From: Clostridiales bacterium
GTDB taxonomy: Bacteria; Bacillota; Clostridia; Christensenellales; Aristaeellaceae
DNA: 60,238 bases
Assembly: GCA_015056085.1 (NCBI GenBank)
Contig: SVHA01000010.1
Span: 1-60,238, forward strand
Reading direction: 5' to 3'
Shown here: in pieces, positions 44,082-53,400 of the stretch
Numbering within the stretch: position 1 is the first letter of the stretch
Layout of the letters: every line of letters starts with the position of its first letter
The notes under the pieces: model-generated
Seen by the model: only the letters and a program-made list of their open reading frames with translations
What the model was told of the DNA's origin: nothing
Database searches by the model: none
Made by a program: the position numbers and the translations under genes

Positions 44082-44115
44082 CCCCAAGCCCTGACGGGCT
44101 TGGGGGAATGTTTGT
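44082..44115 (+). terminator. Repeat-borne terminator after the FMN-binding gene
   Basis: CCCCAAGCCC / GGGCTTGGGG with loop TGAC, followed by GAATGTTTGT. Confidence 0.72.
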
Positions 44116-44427
44116 ATGGGGGATTATCCTTTGTTTATTACTCGGTCAACTCTCATCGGAGGGGACTCCGAAGGGGTCCAGGGGGCGATCGGAAAGCCCC
44201 CTGGTTGCTGTGGGGGAAACGTGCAACAGGCATCGGATTAGAAACGGATAATCCTTTATCCAAGGTGGAGTTTCGCCCTCACGGGCGACCAAAGGGCTTT
44301 CCGATCGCCCTTTGGAATCCTTCGGGCTCCCTCCGGATGAAGGGGTATTAGTATGTTTGTAGGAGAAACGGTTTTCTTTGTTCTGGCAAAGTCTACTTAC
44401 AAGGATGCAGACCGAAGGGGTCCAGGG

Positions 44428-44492
44428 GAAACGAACTGCCCAGTGGGCAGTCGCCGAAGGCGAGTTTCCGAAGCGAAGCGAAGGCGGACCGA
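44428..44492 (+). repeat. Nested 65-bp cassette inside a repeat module, copy 1
   Basis: The cassette replaces the loop region of a standard CCAGGGG..CCCCTGG module. It holds small inverted repeats CTGCCCAGTGGGCAG and CGCCGAAGGCG and an AAGCGAAGCGAAGG run. The same sequence occurs in the opposite orientation at 47306-47369. Confidence 0.8.
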
Positions 44493-44546
44493 CCGGAAAG
44501 ACCCCTGGTTGCCCCGGTGAAAACAAGCCAAATGTCCAAAACTACC

Positions 44547-44587
44547 TCGAAAAAAGAACACCCCGGAAATCCTTCAGGATTTCCGGG
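44547..44587 (-). terminator. Repeat-borne terminator after the prsA-like gene
   Basis: On the minus strand CCCGGAAATCC / GGATTTCCGGG is followed by GGTGTTCTTTTTTC. Confidence 0.78.
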
Positions 44588-44741
44588 TGATGGGTCAAGG
44601 GCCGATGGCCCTTGCGGGGTGCAGGGGCGGCGCCCCTGCCGGGGTGTGGGGCAGAGCCCCACGAAAGGGTCAAGGGCCAATGGCCCTTGCGGGGGTGTCG
44701 GGGGCAGGGCCCCCGACCGGGGTCCAGGGGGTACCCCCTGG

Positions 44742-46175
44742 TCAGTTCTTCAGGGCGTCCATATCGGTGAAGACGTCGGCCTCGGATATCCACTGCTGGA
44801 GCTGAGCTTCGTAGTGCTCGCTCTGCTTGGTGGAGAGCAGGGAGGCGGTCAGGTCTTCGGAGACTTCCTCCAGCGCCACAGGGCCTTCGGTAACGTCGGA
44901 AGTGTACTGGATGATGTAGTAGCCGTAGGCGCCGGGAATCTTGTCAGACCACTGGCCCACTTCCGCAACGCCCATGGCGGCGGCGGTGAAGGCGTCATCA
45001 AAGTAGATGTAGTCTTCGCACACGGCATAGCCGTTCTTGGCGGTGATGGTGTCGCCCTGCATGCCGGGATCGTCGGTCTTTTCGGCCATCAGGGTGTCCC
45101 AGTCAGCGCCGGCTTCCAGATCAGCCAGAATGGCGTCGGCTTCGGCGTCGATGTTGGCAAAGGCGGTCGCTTCCGCTTCGGTCAGTTTCGTCTCGAAATA
45201 GGTGAAGCGGGCATTGGCCTCGGCCAGCGCCTTCACGGCAGCGGCGGCATCCTCGGTCAGTTCAGCAGTGAAAGCGGCTTCGGAGGTCTCCACATCGCCG
45301 GTTTCGGGGTTGAGCGTCACGGTCACCTGAGCCAGCAGGGCATCCACATTGTCAAGGCCCAGGGCGGTGACGGTGTTCTGGCAGGTGGTCTGCTCGGAAG
45401 CAGCGGCGTCGAAGGCGGAAGAAGCCTCATCCACCAGCGCCTGGTCTTCATCGGAGAACTTGACCAGAATCTGCTTGACCATGCGATAACCGGCGGGGCG
45501 ATAATACACGGCGGTGCCGTTGTTGACGGCATAGCCGTAGTTGCTCGGGCTGGATTCAAAGGAAGACTTGGCGGATTCCACCTTGGCGTCATAATCAGCC
45601 TGCAGTTCCTCGTCGGTCACAGTGATGGAAGCCACGGTGGCATTGTAGAGCTTCTCGCTGGCCTTTTCCAGAGAATACTGCTCGGTGAGAACGGCACGGG
45701 AATAGCCCAGTTCTTCACACTTGGCGGTGACAGCCTGCTCCAGTTCTTCGCCTTCCAGTTCGGTTTCGGCAAAGTAGGCGTTGAGCACGGAGTCATAATT
45801 CTCCTGCCAGGTTTCTTCCACCTGAGCGTCGATTTCCGCCTGCTCTTCTTCGGTGAACACGTTCATGCCGGCGGCAGCGGCCTTCTGATCGATCACGGCG
45901 GATTCGATCATCATGTCCACAACGGCCTGCTGGGTTTCAGCAATATTGGCTTCGTCCGTGGCATCGTAGTTCATGCCGTACATGGAGTAGATGTAAGCGG
46001 TGTAGGCCAGCTGATTGACCACCTGATACTGCACATCAGCCTTGGTGAACTCCTGATCGTTGACACGCACGATGACCGTGGCCATATCCACAGCGGTGTC
46101 CTTCTGGATGAGTGCGCAGCCGGAAAGCAGCATGGTCATCACAAGGACCAGCGCCAGCAGTGCTTTTTTCTGCAT
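44742..46175 (-). CDS. PrsA/SurA-like foldase lipoprotein with degenerate parvulin domain
   Basis: The ATG of MQKKALLALV has GAGGAGA upstream. The 477-residue protein has a lipoprotein signal (LSGC, Cys20), a SurA-type N-terminal domain (about 35-200) and a parvulin fold. The parvulin fold starts at VKQILVKF (234) and is split by an Ala/Glu-rich insertion at about 244-345 before resuming at DAILADLEAGADWDTLM. The two histidines conserved in parvulins are Gln235 and Tyr420, so PPIase activity is doubtful. It may be a chaperone only. It has its own promoter. Confidence 0.85.
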   Translation of the reverse strand: MQKKALLALVLVMTMLLSGCALIQKDTAVDMATVIVRVNDQEFTKADVQYQVVNQLAYTAYIYSMYGMNYDATDEANIAETQQAVVDMMIESAVIDQKAAAAGMNVFTEEEQAEIDAQVEETWQENYDSVLNAYFAETELEGEELEQAVTAKCEELGYSRAVLTEQYSLEKASEKLYNATVASITVTDEELQADYDAKVESAKSSFESSPSNYGYAVNNGTAVYYRPAGYRMVKQILVKFSDEDQALVDEASSAFDAAASEQTTCQNTVTALGLDNVDALLAQVTVTLNPETGDVETSEAAFTAELTEDAAAAVKALAEANARFTYFETKLTEAEATAFANIDAEADAILADLEAGADWDTLMAEKTDDPGMQGDTITAKNGYAVCEDYIYFDDAFTAAAMGVAEVGQWSDKIPGAYGYYIIQYTSDVTEGPVALEEVSEDLTASLLSTKQSEHYEAQLQQWISEADVFTDMDALKN

Positions 46176-46218
46176 AATGTTTCTCCTCGTTCCTGTATAA
46201 ATTGGGGTTACTTTGTGT

Positions 46219-46247
46219 ATTATACTCCACTTTTCCCTGCAAGGCAA
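46219..46247 (-). promoter_or_regulatory. Promoter for the prsA-like gene
   Basis: On the minus strand TTGCCT and TATAAT are separated by 17 bp. Confidence 0.78.
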
Positions 46248-46294
46248 GGAAAATCAGCGGTTTTCTTGTGAAGAATCCGTGAACAGCGGGCGTT

Positions 46295-47206
46295 TCAGCG
46301 GATTTCCCCTTCCACATGGAAGCGGGATTTGATGTATCCGTCCATGTTGCCGTACTCGCTGACGGTGATTTCATCCATGCCCAGTTCCTCCATGGAAGCC
46401 AGCAGGATGCAGATGCCGTGGACGATGATATCGGCCCGGTTGGGCTGCAGGCCGGGGATTTCCTTGCGCTGCTCCACCGTCATGTTGGACAAAAGGCGGG
46501 CGTGCTGCTCAATGGCCTCCCGGGTGAGAAGGGTGCCGTGCATATAGGTGCGGTTGGTCCAGTGGATTTTCTTGATCATCGCCGCCAGGGTGGTGAAGGT
46601 GCCGCCGGTACCGACCCACTTTTCCGGCAGGGACAAAGTGGGATGAAAGCGCAGTTTCTCCCGGAGGATATTGCGCGCGATGTCCTTCACCACAGGAATG
46701 TCAGCGTGGGAGCGGATGGGCTGCATGGCGCTGAGGCGCACGGCGCCCATCTGGCAGGAGAAGGCGCACCGCACGTCCTGATCCCGCCCGACGATGTACT
46801 CCGTGGAGCCGCCGCCGATGTCAATCACGCCGCAGTCGCCGCCGCCCGTGGCGCCAAAGAAAGAGAGCATCGCTTCCTCTTCGCCAGAGCAGATTTCCAC
46901 GTCCAGGCCGGATCTGTCCTTGAGCAAGCGGGCGAAATCCGCCTGATTGGCAGCATCCCTTGTGGCGCTGGTGGCGAAGAGCCGCACTTCATCGGCGCCT
47001 TCAAAGCGGGCGATGTCGGCAAAATCAGCCACCGCCCCGGCAGAGACGGCCATGGCGTCGCCGCTGAGGTTTTTCTTTTCGTCCAGCCCGGCGAAGAGCC
47101 GTGTGCCGATGCGGTCCCGGCGGAGTTTCCACGCATGGGTTCCGTCCAGTTTTGCCATGAGCATTCTCACCGAGTTGGAGCCGATTCCAATGACCGCCAC
47201 TTTCAT
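46295..47206 (-). CDS. Ppx/GppA family exopolyphosphatase/pppGpp phosphatase
   Basis: The 303-residue protein has the ASKHA fold of short Ppx/GppA enzymes: VIGIGSNSVRML (phosphate 1), SGEEEAMLSFFGA, DIGGGSTEYIVG (phosphate 2) and GTGGTFTTLAAM. It lacks the C-terminal HD domain of the E. coli enzymes, as is common in Clostridia. It hydrolyses polyphosphate or pppGpp; which one cannot be told. I use the ATG with AAAGG nine bases upstream rather than a GTG three codons earlier. Confidence 0.9.
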   Translation of the reverse strand: MKVAVIGIGSNSVRMLMAKLDGTHAWKLRRDRIGTRLFAGLDEKKNLSGDAMAVSAGAVADFADIARFEGADEVRLFATSATRDAANQADFARLLKDRSGLDVEICSGEEEAMLSFFGATGGGDCGVIDIGGGSTEYIVGRDQDVRCAFSCQMGAVRLSAMQPIRSHADIPVVKDIARNILREKLRFHPTLSLPEKWVGTGGTFTTLAAMIKKIHWTNRTYMHGTLLTREAIEQHARLLSNMTVEQRKEIPGLQPNRADIIVHGICILLASMEELGMDEITVSEYGNMDGYIKSRFHVEGEIR

Positions 47207-47305
47207 GTGCGTCACCCTTTCTTTGGTGTCGTCAGAATGATTGAGGTGTTTCTATGATGATGCCTGTTTCGTAGTTTTGCCGGAGCAACCAGGGGGCTTT
47301 CCGAT

Positions 47306-47369
47306 CGGTCCGCCTTCGCTTCGCTTCGGAAACTCGCCTTCGGCGACTGCCCACTGGGCAGTTCGTTTC
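47306..47369 (-). repeat. Nested cassette inside a repeat module, copy 2
   Basis: This is the reverse complement of the 44428-44492 cassette, lying at the equivalent place inside a CCAGGGGG-type module directly after the CGATCGG core. Confidence 0.8.
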
Positions 47370-47528
47370 CCCTGGATCCCTTCGGTCTGCATCCTTGCAA
47401 GTAGACTTTACTGCAGGGTAAAAACCGTTCCTCCAACAAACAGGCTAAAGTTCCTTTCATCCGAAGGGGGCCCGAAGGTTTCCAAAGGGCGATCGGAAAG
47501 CCCTTTGGCGGGGTGTGGGGCAGAGCCC

Positions 47529-47905
47529 CACCTTGCAAGGGGTAGCGCGTGTTGGATGTTCTTTCTCAGGCCTGAGAAAACCCTTGCGGCATTTCGGTAA
47601 TGATTAGCGTTCTTTCTCAAGCCTGAGAAAGAACCAAAGAGGGCCAGAGGGGGTGTCTCAATTCATCCCACCCGGAGACACCCCCTCTGGACTCCCCCCT
47701 TTCCCCCTGTCAACAGGGGTTATTGAGGCGAGTTACCCTCAAACGCCTCGCGGGGGCGGCCCGTTTCGGGGTCGCTCCGATGGAGTCCGTGTGCGGCGAC
47801 GGAGCGCCGCACGCCGGAACTGTTGTGCCGGAGCGGGTGCGAGGTCTGTTTCGCCTCTTTGCCGGAGCAACCAGGGGGCTTTCCGGTCGCCCCCTGGACC
47901 CCTTC
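47529..47905. repeat. Composite palindromic module, copy B
   Basis: It shares about 99 identical bases with copy A (47607-47705) and most of the rest, including the GTGCGGCG/CGCCGCAC palindrome. It has an extra ~55 bp with a second, imperfect GTTCTTTCTC/GAGAAA palindrome at 47558-47580, suggesting internal duplication. Confidence 0.85.
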
Positions 47906-48417
47906 GGCTTGACCCCAACCAGCAATCTTTAGCAAGCAACAAAGGAAAAACCGTTTCTCCAACAAGCAGGTTACAACCCTAAACAAGAGATGGGACTCCG
48001 AAGGTTTCCAAAGGGCGATCGGAAAGCCCTTTGGTCGCCCGTGAGGGCGAAACCCTCACTTGCATTACAAATCAATCCAAATGGATAAACCTTCCTCTAC
48101 ATACGACCCCAGAAATCCGTTAGGATTTCTGGTAATGGGTCAAGGGCCGATGGCCCTTGCGGGGTGCAGGGGCAGCGCCCCTGCGAGGAGTCCAGAGGGC
48201 ACAGCCCTCTGGCGGGGGTATCGGGGGCAGCGCCCCTGCTGGGGTGCGGGGCAAAGCTCCGCTGATGGGTCAAGGGCCGATGGCCCTTGCGGGGTGCAGG
48301 GGCAGCGCCCCTGCTGGAGTGCGGGGCAAAGCCCCGCTGAAGGGTCAAGGGCCGATGCCCCCGATTGGGAGTCCAGAGGGCAACGCCCTCTGGTAGGGGT
48401 GTGGGGCAAAGCCCCGC

Positions 48418-48449
48418 AAAAAAAGGGAGCCTGACAGCGCAGGACTCCC
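48418..48449 (-). terminator. Intrinsic terminator after divIC
   Basis: On the minus strand GGGAGTCCTG pairs with CAGGCTCCC around CGCTGT (one unpaired base), followed by seven T. It lies between the divIC stop and the repeat units. Confidence 0.85.
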
Positions 48450-48459
48450 GTAAACAGCA

Positions 48460-48828
48460 CTATTGCAGCAGCTCCGACACACGGATCTGCAGTTCTTCAT
48501 AGGTATAGCCTTTGAGGTTTTCCGGATTGGCGATTTCAAAGCGCAGTTCGCCCGGCTTGAGATAGCCATAGTTGTTCCGGGCAGCGTTTTCAATGTAGGA
48601 GGAACTGCCCACCTGGGAGATTTCCGCCCGCAGGGAATTGAGCTCATCATTGGCGAGAATCAGCGCCTCGCCGGATTCCTTCTGCTGCTGACGGGCCGTT
48701 TGAAGGTCCTGCTCACCGCTGCGGATAGCGAAGAAGAACACCGCAAACACAGCCAGGAAAATCAGCAGCATCCACGGCCAGGGAATGACCTTTTCGCTCA
48801 GCTTGCTTGCCAGTTTTCTGGTCTGCAC
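48460..48828 (-). CDS. divIC: FtsB/DivIC family septum formation initiator
   Basis: I choose the GTG of VQTRKLASKLSEK, which has AAAGGAG ten bases upstream; the longer open frame overlaps yabQ. The 122-residue protein has a cytoplasmic start, one membrane segment (about 17-36), a coiled coil (GEQDLQTARQQQKES to LNSLRAEIS) and the DivIC end with ENAARNNYGYLKPGELRFEI. It acts in the divisome with FtsL and DivIB. The order yabP-yabQ-divIC matches the conserved Bacillota cluster. Confidence 0.9.
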   Translation of the reverse strand: MQTRKLASKLSEKVIPWPWMLLIFLAVFAVFFFAIRSGEQDLQTARQQQKESGEALILANDELNSLRAEISQVGSSSYIENAARNNYGYLKPGELRFEIANPENLKGYTYEELQIRVSELLQ

Positions 48829-48883
48829 GGCGTTCACGCTCCTTTCCGCAAAAATGGAGGCCCAACAGGGTTTTCTGTAGAAT

Positions 48884-49249
48884 TCATCGCCGCAGGAGGC
48901 GTTTCCTGCCTGCTGAATCACTTTTTTCGCAAACAATTGGCGGCGTGCGGGAAATCCGCCTGCCGATGGCCGAAAGCACCTGCTTCAGCCCCGCCTGATA
49001 CGCCGCAAAGCCCAGGCACAGCCCTGCCAGTGCGTAGCCCCGCAGCCCACTGCCCGTCAGCGCCAGAGCGCACAGGAGCATCCCCGCGGCGCACAGCGCC
49101 GTGAGGGCGTCGGATGCAATGGCCAGCCAGAAATGCCAGCGCCTGAGCAAATCCCCGGCGTGGACCATCACACCGCAGCCCATGCCGCCAATGAACAGCC
49201 ACAGGAACATCCGTCCCTGCCCCGCCCGGGCAAAGAGCAACTCCATCAT
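48884..49249 (-). CDS. yabQ: Spore cortex protein YabQ-like
   Basis: The 121-residue protein has several hydrophobic segments with a YabQ-like pattern (GRMFLWLFIGGMGCGVMVHAGDLLRR, then LALTGSGLRGYALAG) and a basic tail. YabQ is a membrane protein of the forespore outer membrane needed for cortex synthesis. Sequence conservation in this family is low; the call relies on its position between yabP and divIC and on the 4-bp ATGA overlap with yabP. Confidence 0.8.
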   Translation of the reverse strand: MMELLFARAGQGRMFLWLFIGGMGCGVMVHAGDLLRRWHFWLAIASDALTALCAAGMLLCALALTGSGLRGYALAGLCLGFAAYQAGLKQVLSAIGRRISRTPPIVCEKSDSAGRKRLLRR

Positions 49250-49527
49250 CGGCCCAGCGCTCGCTTCCAGAAGGCGTGGGGGCGCTTCTTGCCGGCATAT
49301 ACGGCGGCGGAAAGTTCCCCCTCCAGCGTCAGGCGGCCTTCCTCGACTTGGAGGTTGGATACCTTCAGGCCGCTGCCGCTGATGGTCAGCCGCCCGCCAT
49401 GGGTGTTGAGGATGACCGTTGCGTCATCAAAACTCTCCACGCTCGTCACGCCGGTGACGCTCGCCCGTTCCCTGCCCTCCATGGTGATTCCGTAAGGCTT
49501 TTGCATCCCGTCCGGCTTTGCGACCAT
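49246..49527 (-). CDS. yabP: Sporulation protein YabP
   Basis: The 93-residue protein has the YabP/YqfC beta-rich pattern: GRERASVTGVTSVESFDDATVIL-type strands, then GRLTISGSGLKVSNLQVEEGRLTLEGEL and a YAG end. YabP is required for spore cortex formation in Bacillus. Its stop overlaps the yabQ start. It suggests that the organism can form spores, or derives from a spore-former. Confidence 0.88.
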   Translation of the reverse strand: MVAKPDGMQKPYGITMEGRERASVTGVTSVESFDDATVILNTHGGRLTISGSGLKVSNLQVEEGRLTLEGELSAAVYAGKKRPHAFWKRALGR

Positions 49528-49571
49528 GCTGACTTCACCTCACGGAGAGCCTATGCGCCTGTGCCTTAGGA

Positions 49572-50357
49572 TTATTCGCCCCACATCTCCTTCAGGGATT
49601 CCACCTGGGCGATGTGCTCCTCGGCGTGGTCAATGTCCCACAGGCGGGTTTCTGCCGCCTTGCCGAAGAAGTAGAACAGGCCCTGGAAATCCTTTTCCTG
49701 CCGGCAGGTTTCGATTTCCTGGCGGTTTTCTTCCGCCGCCTGATAAAATTCCTGCAGTTCCGTCAGGTTTTCCACGCAGGCGTCCAGCATTTCGCCAACT
49801 GTCATCTCGAAGTCCTCGTCCTCTGCCTGATGGACGAGGGCCTTGCGTACCTTGCGGGGGTCACGGCCTTCGAAATCAGCGCCGTAGCGGAGATTCAGGT
49901 ACAGCCATGCTTCCGCCATACGCTCCCAGTTATCGTGGGCCCTTCCGCCGGAGAGAATCAGCATACCCTTTTCCTGATAGAACTCCTCGCTGGCCCTGAG
50001 CACAAACAGGGGCATCCCGCAGGCCTGATGCACCGCCAGCCAGTCGCTGGGCTGGAAGAGGCTCTCGCTCTCATAGGCAAACAGGGCGGTGTACAGCCCG
50101 CAGGATTCCTCCCTGATGTTCATGCGGCAGGTTTCCTCCCGGGCGTCGCCGTAGAGGCGGTCCGCCACCATTTCATAGAGGAACTGACTGCCTTCCAGAC
50201 CCTCTTCGTGGGCCAGGTGCAGAATGCGGGCGATGAGCTGCTCCAGCGTTGCTTCCGGGGACAGGGGCTCTTCGTCGTTACGCAGCAGATACCGGCACAG
50301 GCGCAGCATATCCTGCTGACGGCCCACGGCGCAGACACGGATGCGGGTGCTTGCCAT
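49572..50357 (-). CDS. Protein of unknown function between polC and yabP (261 aa)
   Basis: The ATG has GAGGAGG upstream. The soluble 261-residue protein has a mixed N-terminal half (ILHLAHEEGLEGSQFLYEMVADRLYGD, MPLFVLRASEEFYQEKG) and a helical C-terminal half rich in Glu and Gln (ENLTELQEFYQAAEENRQEI). I do not recognise a family. It lies 44 bp after polC and 44 bp before yabP on the same strand, so it may belong to one transcript reaching divIC. Confidence 0.75.
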   Translation of the reverse strand: MASTRIRVCAVGRQQDMLRLCRYLLRNDEEPLSPEATLEQLIARILHLAHEEGLEGSQFLYEMVADRLYGDAREETCRMNIREESCGLYTALFAYESESLFQPSDWLAVHQACGMPLFVLRASEEFYQEKGMLILSGGRAHDNWERMAEAWLYLNLRYGADFEGRDPRKVRKALVHQAEDEDFEMTVGEMLDACVENLTELQEFYQAAEENRQEIETCRQEKDFQGLFYFFGKAAETRLWDIDHAEEHIAQVESLKEMWGE

Positions 50358-50401
50358 ACGTTTTCCTCCTCAAAGTGGGGTTTGATCGGGTGAATGTTGA
50401 T

Positions 50402-53400
50402 TTACCAGAACATACTGACCTGACTGGTTTCGCTCAGGCCTTCCAGACTGCCGCTGGTGCGCAGCATTTCCACCACAGAGTTGGAGATGCGGGTGCGGTC
50501 CTTCAGGTCCTCCACGGACAGGAAGGGGCCCTTTTCCCTTTCCCAGACGATGGCCACGGCGGCGGACTCGCCCAGACCACCCATGCTGGTGAAGGGGCAG
50601 CGCAGGCCGCCGTCTTCAATTTTGAAGCGGCTGACGTCGCTCTTGTACAGGTCGCAGGGCAGGAACTTATAGCCCCGCATATTCATTTCCAGCACCAGTT
50701 CCAGCGCCGTCTGCACAGAGGCGTCTCTGGCGGAGGAATCAGGGTCATCCTTGATGGCCTTGATGCGGGCCCGGAGGGTCGGCGGGTCGGTGAGCATGGT
50801 GCAGGCGTCAAAGCCGTCGCCGCGGACGGTAAAATACGCCGCATAGTACGCCAGCGGGTGATGCACCTTGAACCACGCCACACGCAGGGCCTGGGTCACA
50901 TAGGCCACAGCGTGGCCCTTGGGGAACATATACTTGATCTTCTTGCAGGAATCCATGAACCATTCGGGCACATTGGCGTCCACCATGGCCTTCTCCATCT
51001 CCGGCTTGAGGCCCTTGCCCTTACGCACCGATTCCATGGTGGTGAAGGCCATCTTGGGCGCCACGCCCTTGTCGATGAGGTAGTTCATGATGTCGTCACG
51101 GCAGCACACGCATTCAGACAGCGTGGCGGTGCCGGAGCGCACCAAGTCCTGTGCATTGCCCAGCCACACGTCGGTGCCGTGGCTCAGGCCGGAAATGCGC
51201 ACCAGTTCCTCCATGGTGGAAGGCTTGGTGTCATCCAGCATTCCCCGCACGAAGGCGGTGCCGAATTCCGGCACGCCGAAGGTGCCCGTGGAGCAGCCGA
51301 TGTCCTTTTCCGTCACGCCCAGGGCCGCCGGAGAAGAAAACAGGCTGCGCACCGGCTGATCATCCAGCGGCACGTCCTGATACCCGATGCCGGTGAGCTC
51401 CTCCAGCATATGAAGCACCGTCGGGTCGTCATGGCCCAGACAGTCCAGCTTCACCAGAATGTCATGCATGGAGTTGAAGTCGAAATGGGTGGTGGTGAAG
51501 TCGCTCTCCAGGTCGTCGGCGGGGTGCTGCACGGCGGTGAACTGATACACCTCGTATTCCTTGGGCACGACCACCATGCCGCCGGGGTGCTGGCCGGTGG
51601 ATTTCTTCACGCCCACGCAGCCGGCTGCCAGACGTTCCTTTTCCGTGTTGCCCGCCTGAATGCCCCGCTCTTCAAAATACTTGGCGACGTATCCGTAAGC
51701 CGTCTTTTCCGCAAGGCCGGTGATGGTGCCCGCACGGAACACATGGTCATGGCCGAAGAGTTCCTCCACATAGTGGAAGGCTTTATTCTGATATTCGCCG
51801 GAGAAGTTCAGGTCGATATCCGGCACCTTGTCGCCTTCAAAGCCCAGGAAGACCTCAAAGGGGATGTCGAAGCCGTCCTTGGTCAGGGGCTTTCCGCAGT
51901 GGGGGCAGGGCTTGTCCGGCAGGTCGACGCCCACCTTGTAGGTGGCCTTGTCCACATCAAAGAAGCCCTTGCGGCAGCGGGTGCAGCGGTAATGGGGCGG
52001 CAGGGCGTTGACCTCGGTGATGCCGCACATCCGCGCCACCAGGCTGGAGCCCACCGAGCCTCGGCTGCCCACCAGGTAGCCGTCATCGTTGGACTTTTTC
52101 ACCAGTTTCTGGGCGATGTTGTACAGGGTGGCAAAGCCGTAGCCGATGATGGACTTGAGTTCCTTCTCGATGCGCTTGACCACCACTTCCGGCAGATCAT
52201 CGCCGTACATTTCCCGGGCGGTACCCCAGGTCATGTTCTGAATGTTGTCAGCGGCGTCTTCCCACAGGGGCTGGAAGGTGTCCTCGCCCCGGGGATGCTT
52301 GGGGAACAGTTGCAGCTGATCCACCTGATCGGCAATCTTGCGGGGATTGTCAATGACCACTTCCCGGCACTTTTTCGGGCCCAGATAGGCGAATTCTTCC
52401 AGCATTTCATTGGTGGTCTTGAAATACAGCGGCGCCTGCTGGTCAGCGTCGTCATAGCCCATGCCGGCCTGAATAATGGCCCGGTTTTTGGCGTCGTGGG
52501 GGTCCAGGAAGTGCACGTCGCCGGTGGCGACCACAGGCTTGCCCAGTTCGTCGCCCAACTTGACGATTTTTCGGTTGAGTTCCCGCAAGCCTTCTTCGTC
52601 GGGCACACGGCCTTCCCGCACCAGAAATTCATTGTTGCCGATGGGCTGGATTTCCAGATAGTCATAGAAGGAAGCAATCTCTTTGAGTTTTTCCCAGGGC
52701 TGATTGTCCACCATGGCGCTGAAAAGTTCGCCCGCTTCGCAGGCGCTGCCGATCATCAGCCCCTCCCGGTACTGCTGGATGATCTGTTTGGGCATATGGG
52801 GCCTGCGGCGGAAATAATCCAGATGCCCGATGGACACCAGACGGTTGAGGTTCACCAGACCCTCCTGGCTCTTCACCAGCAGGATGACATGGTGGCTGTC
52901 GCCGATGGCGCCGCCCTTGAGGGAATTCAGGTCATGCAAGGTGGAAAAGCCGTTTTCTTCCTGCAGCTGCTTGAACATCCTCGCCAGGCACAGGGCGGTG
53001 GCGGTGGCGTCATGCACGGCACGGTGGGCGTTTTTCAGCGACACGCCCAGGCGCTTGCACACAGCGCTGAGTTTGAAGGACTTCATCTCCGGGAACATCT
53101 TGCGGGCCAGCGTCAGGGTGTCCAGCACCGGGCCGGTGTAGTCCCGACCGAGGCGCCGCAGTTCCGAGCGGAGGATGGCCGCATCAAAGGGGGCGTTATG
53201 GGCAGCAATGGGCGCATCACCGATGAATTCCATCAGCTTGGGGATGGCCGTCTGCGCCGTTTCCTTGTCCGCCAGCATCATGTCGGTGATGCCGGTGATT
53301 TCCACAATCTTGGGTTTGAGGGGCACCTGGGGGTTGACCAGAATAGACAGAGAGTCCGCCACCGTGCCGCCTACCAGCTTCACGGCGCCGATTTCAATGG

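Larger units (their letters stand above)
43898..44741. repeat. Modular palindromic repeat block between convergent FMN-binding and prsA-like genes
   Basis: No gene is present. The left side starts with an inverted partial copy of the composite module (43920-43983, GTTCTTTCTC/GAGAAAGAAC), then GC units and a CCCCAAGCCC-type terminator. The right side ends exactly at the prsA stop and uses a CCGGAAATCC-type terminator. The centre carries CGATCGGAAAG modules, and one is interrupted by a 65-bp nested cassette (44428-44492). Confidence 0.9.
47207..48459. repeat. Large repeat block between divIC and ppx-like genes
   Basis: No gene is present in 1.25 kb. Order from the left: about 60 bp of unique sequence before the phosphatase gene, a CCAGGGGG module interrupted by the nested cassette (47306-47369), a CCAAAGGG module, composite module copy B (47529-47905), further CGATCGGAAAG modules, a CCAGAAATCC / GGATTTCTGG hairpin (48109-48132), and GC hairpin units with the CAAGGGCCGATGGCCCTTG element three times, the last one truncated. 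Unlike most other blocks it separates two same-strand genes. Confidence 0.88.

Noticed and set aside
43803-44351. Open frames running through the repeat blocks (for example 43803-44351, 37277-37534 and 48060-48434)
   Set aside because: The translations only mirror the repeat units (for example GVGQSPT and GQRPW patterns) in any frame. Copies do not preserve a frame, and no start signals are present.
48060-48459. Palindromic arrays as a CRISPR array
   Set aside because: Units differ in length and sequence, there are no equal unique spacers, and no cas gene is in the window.
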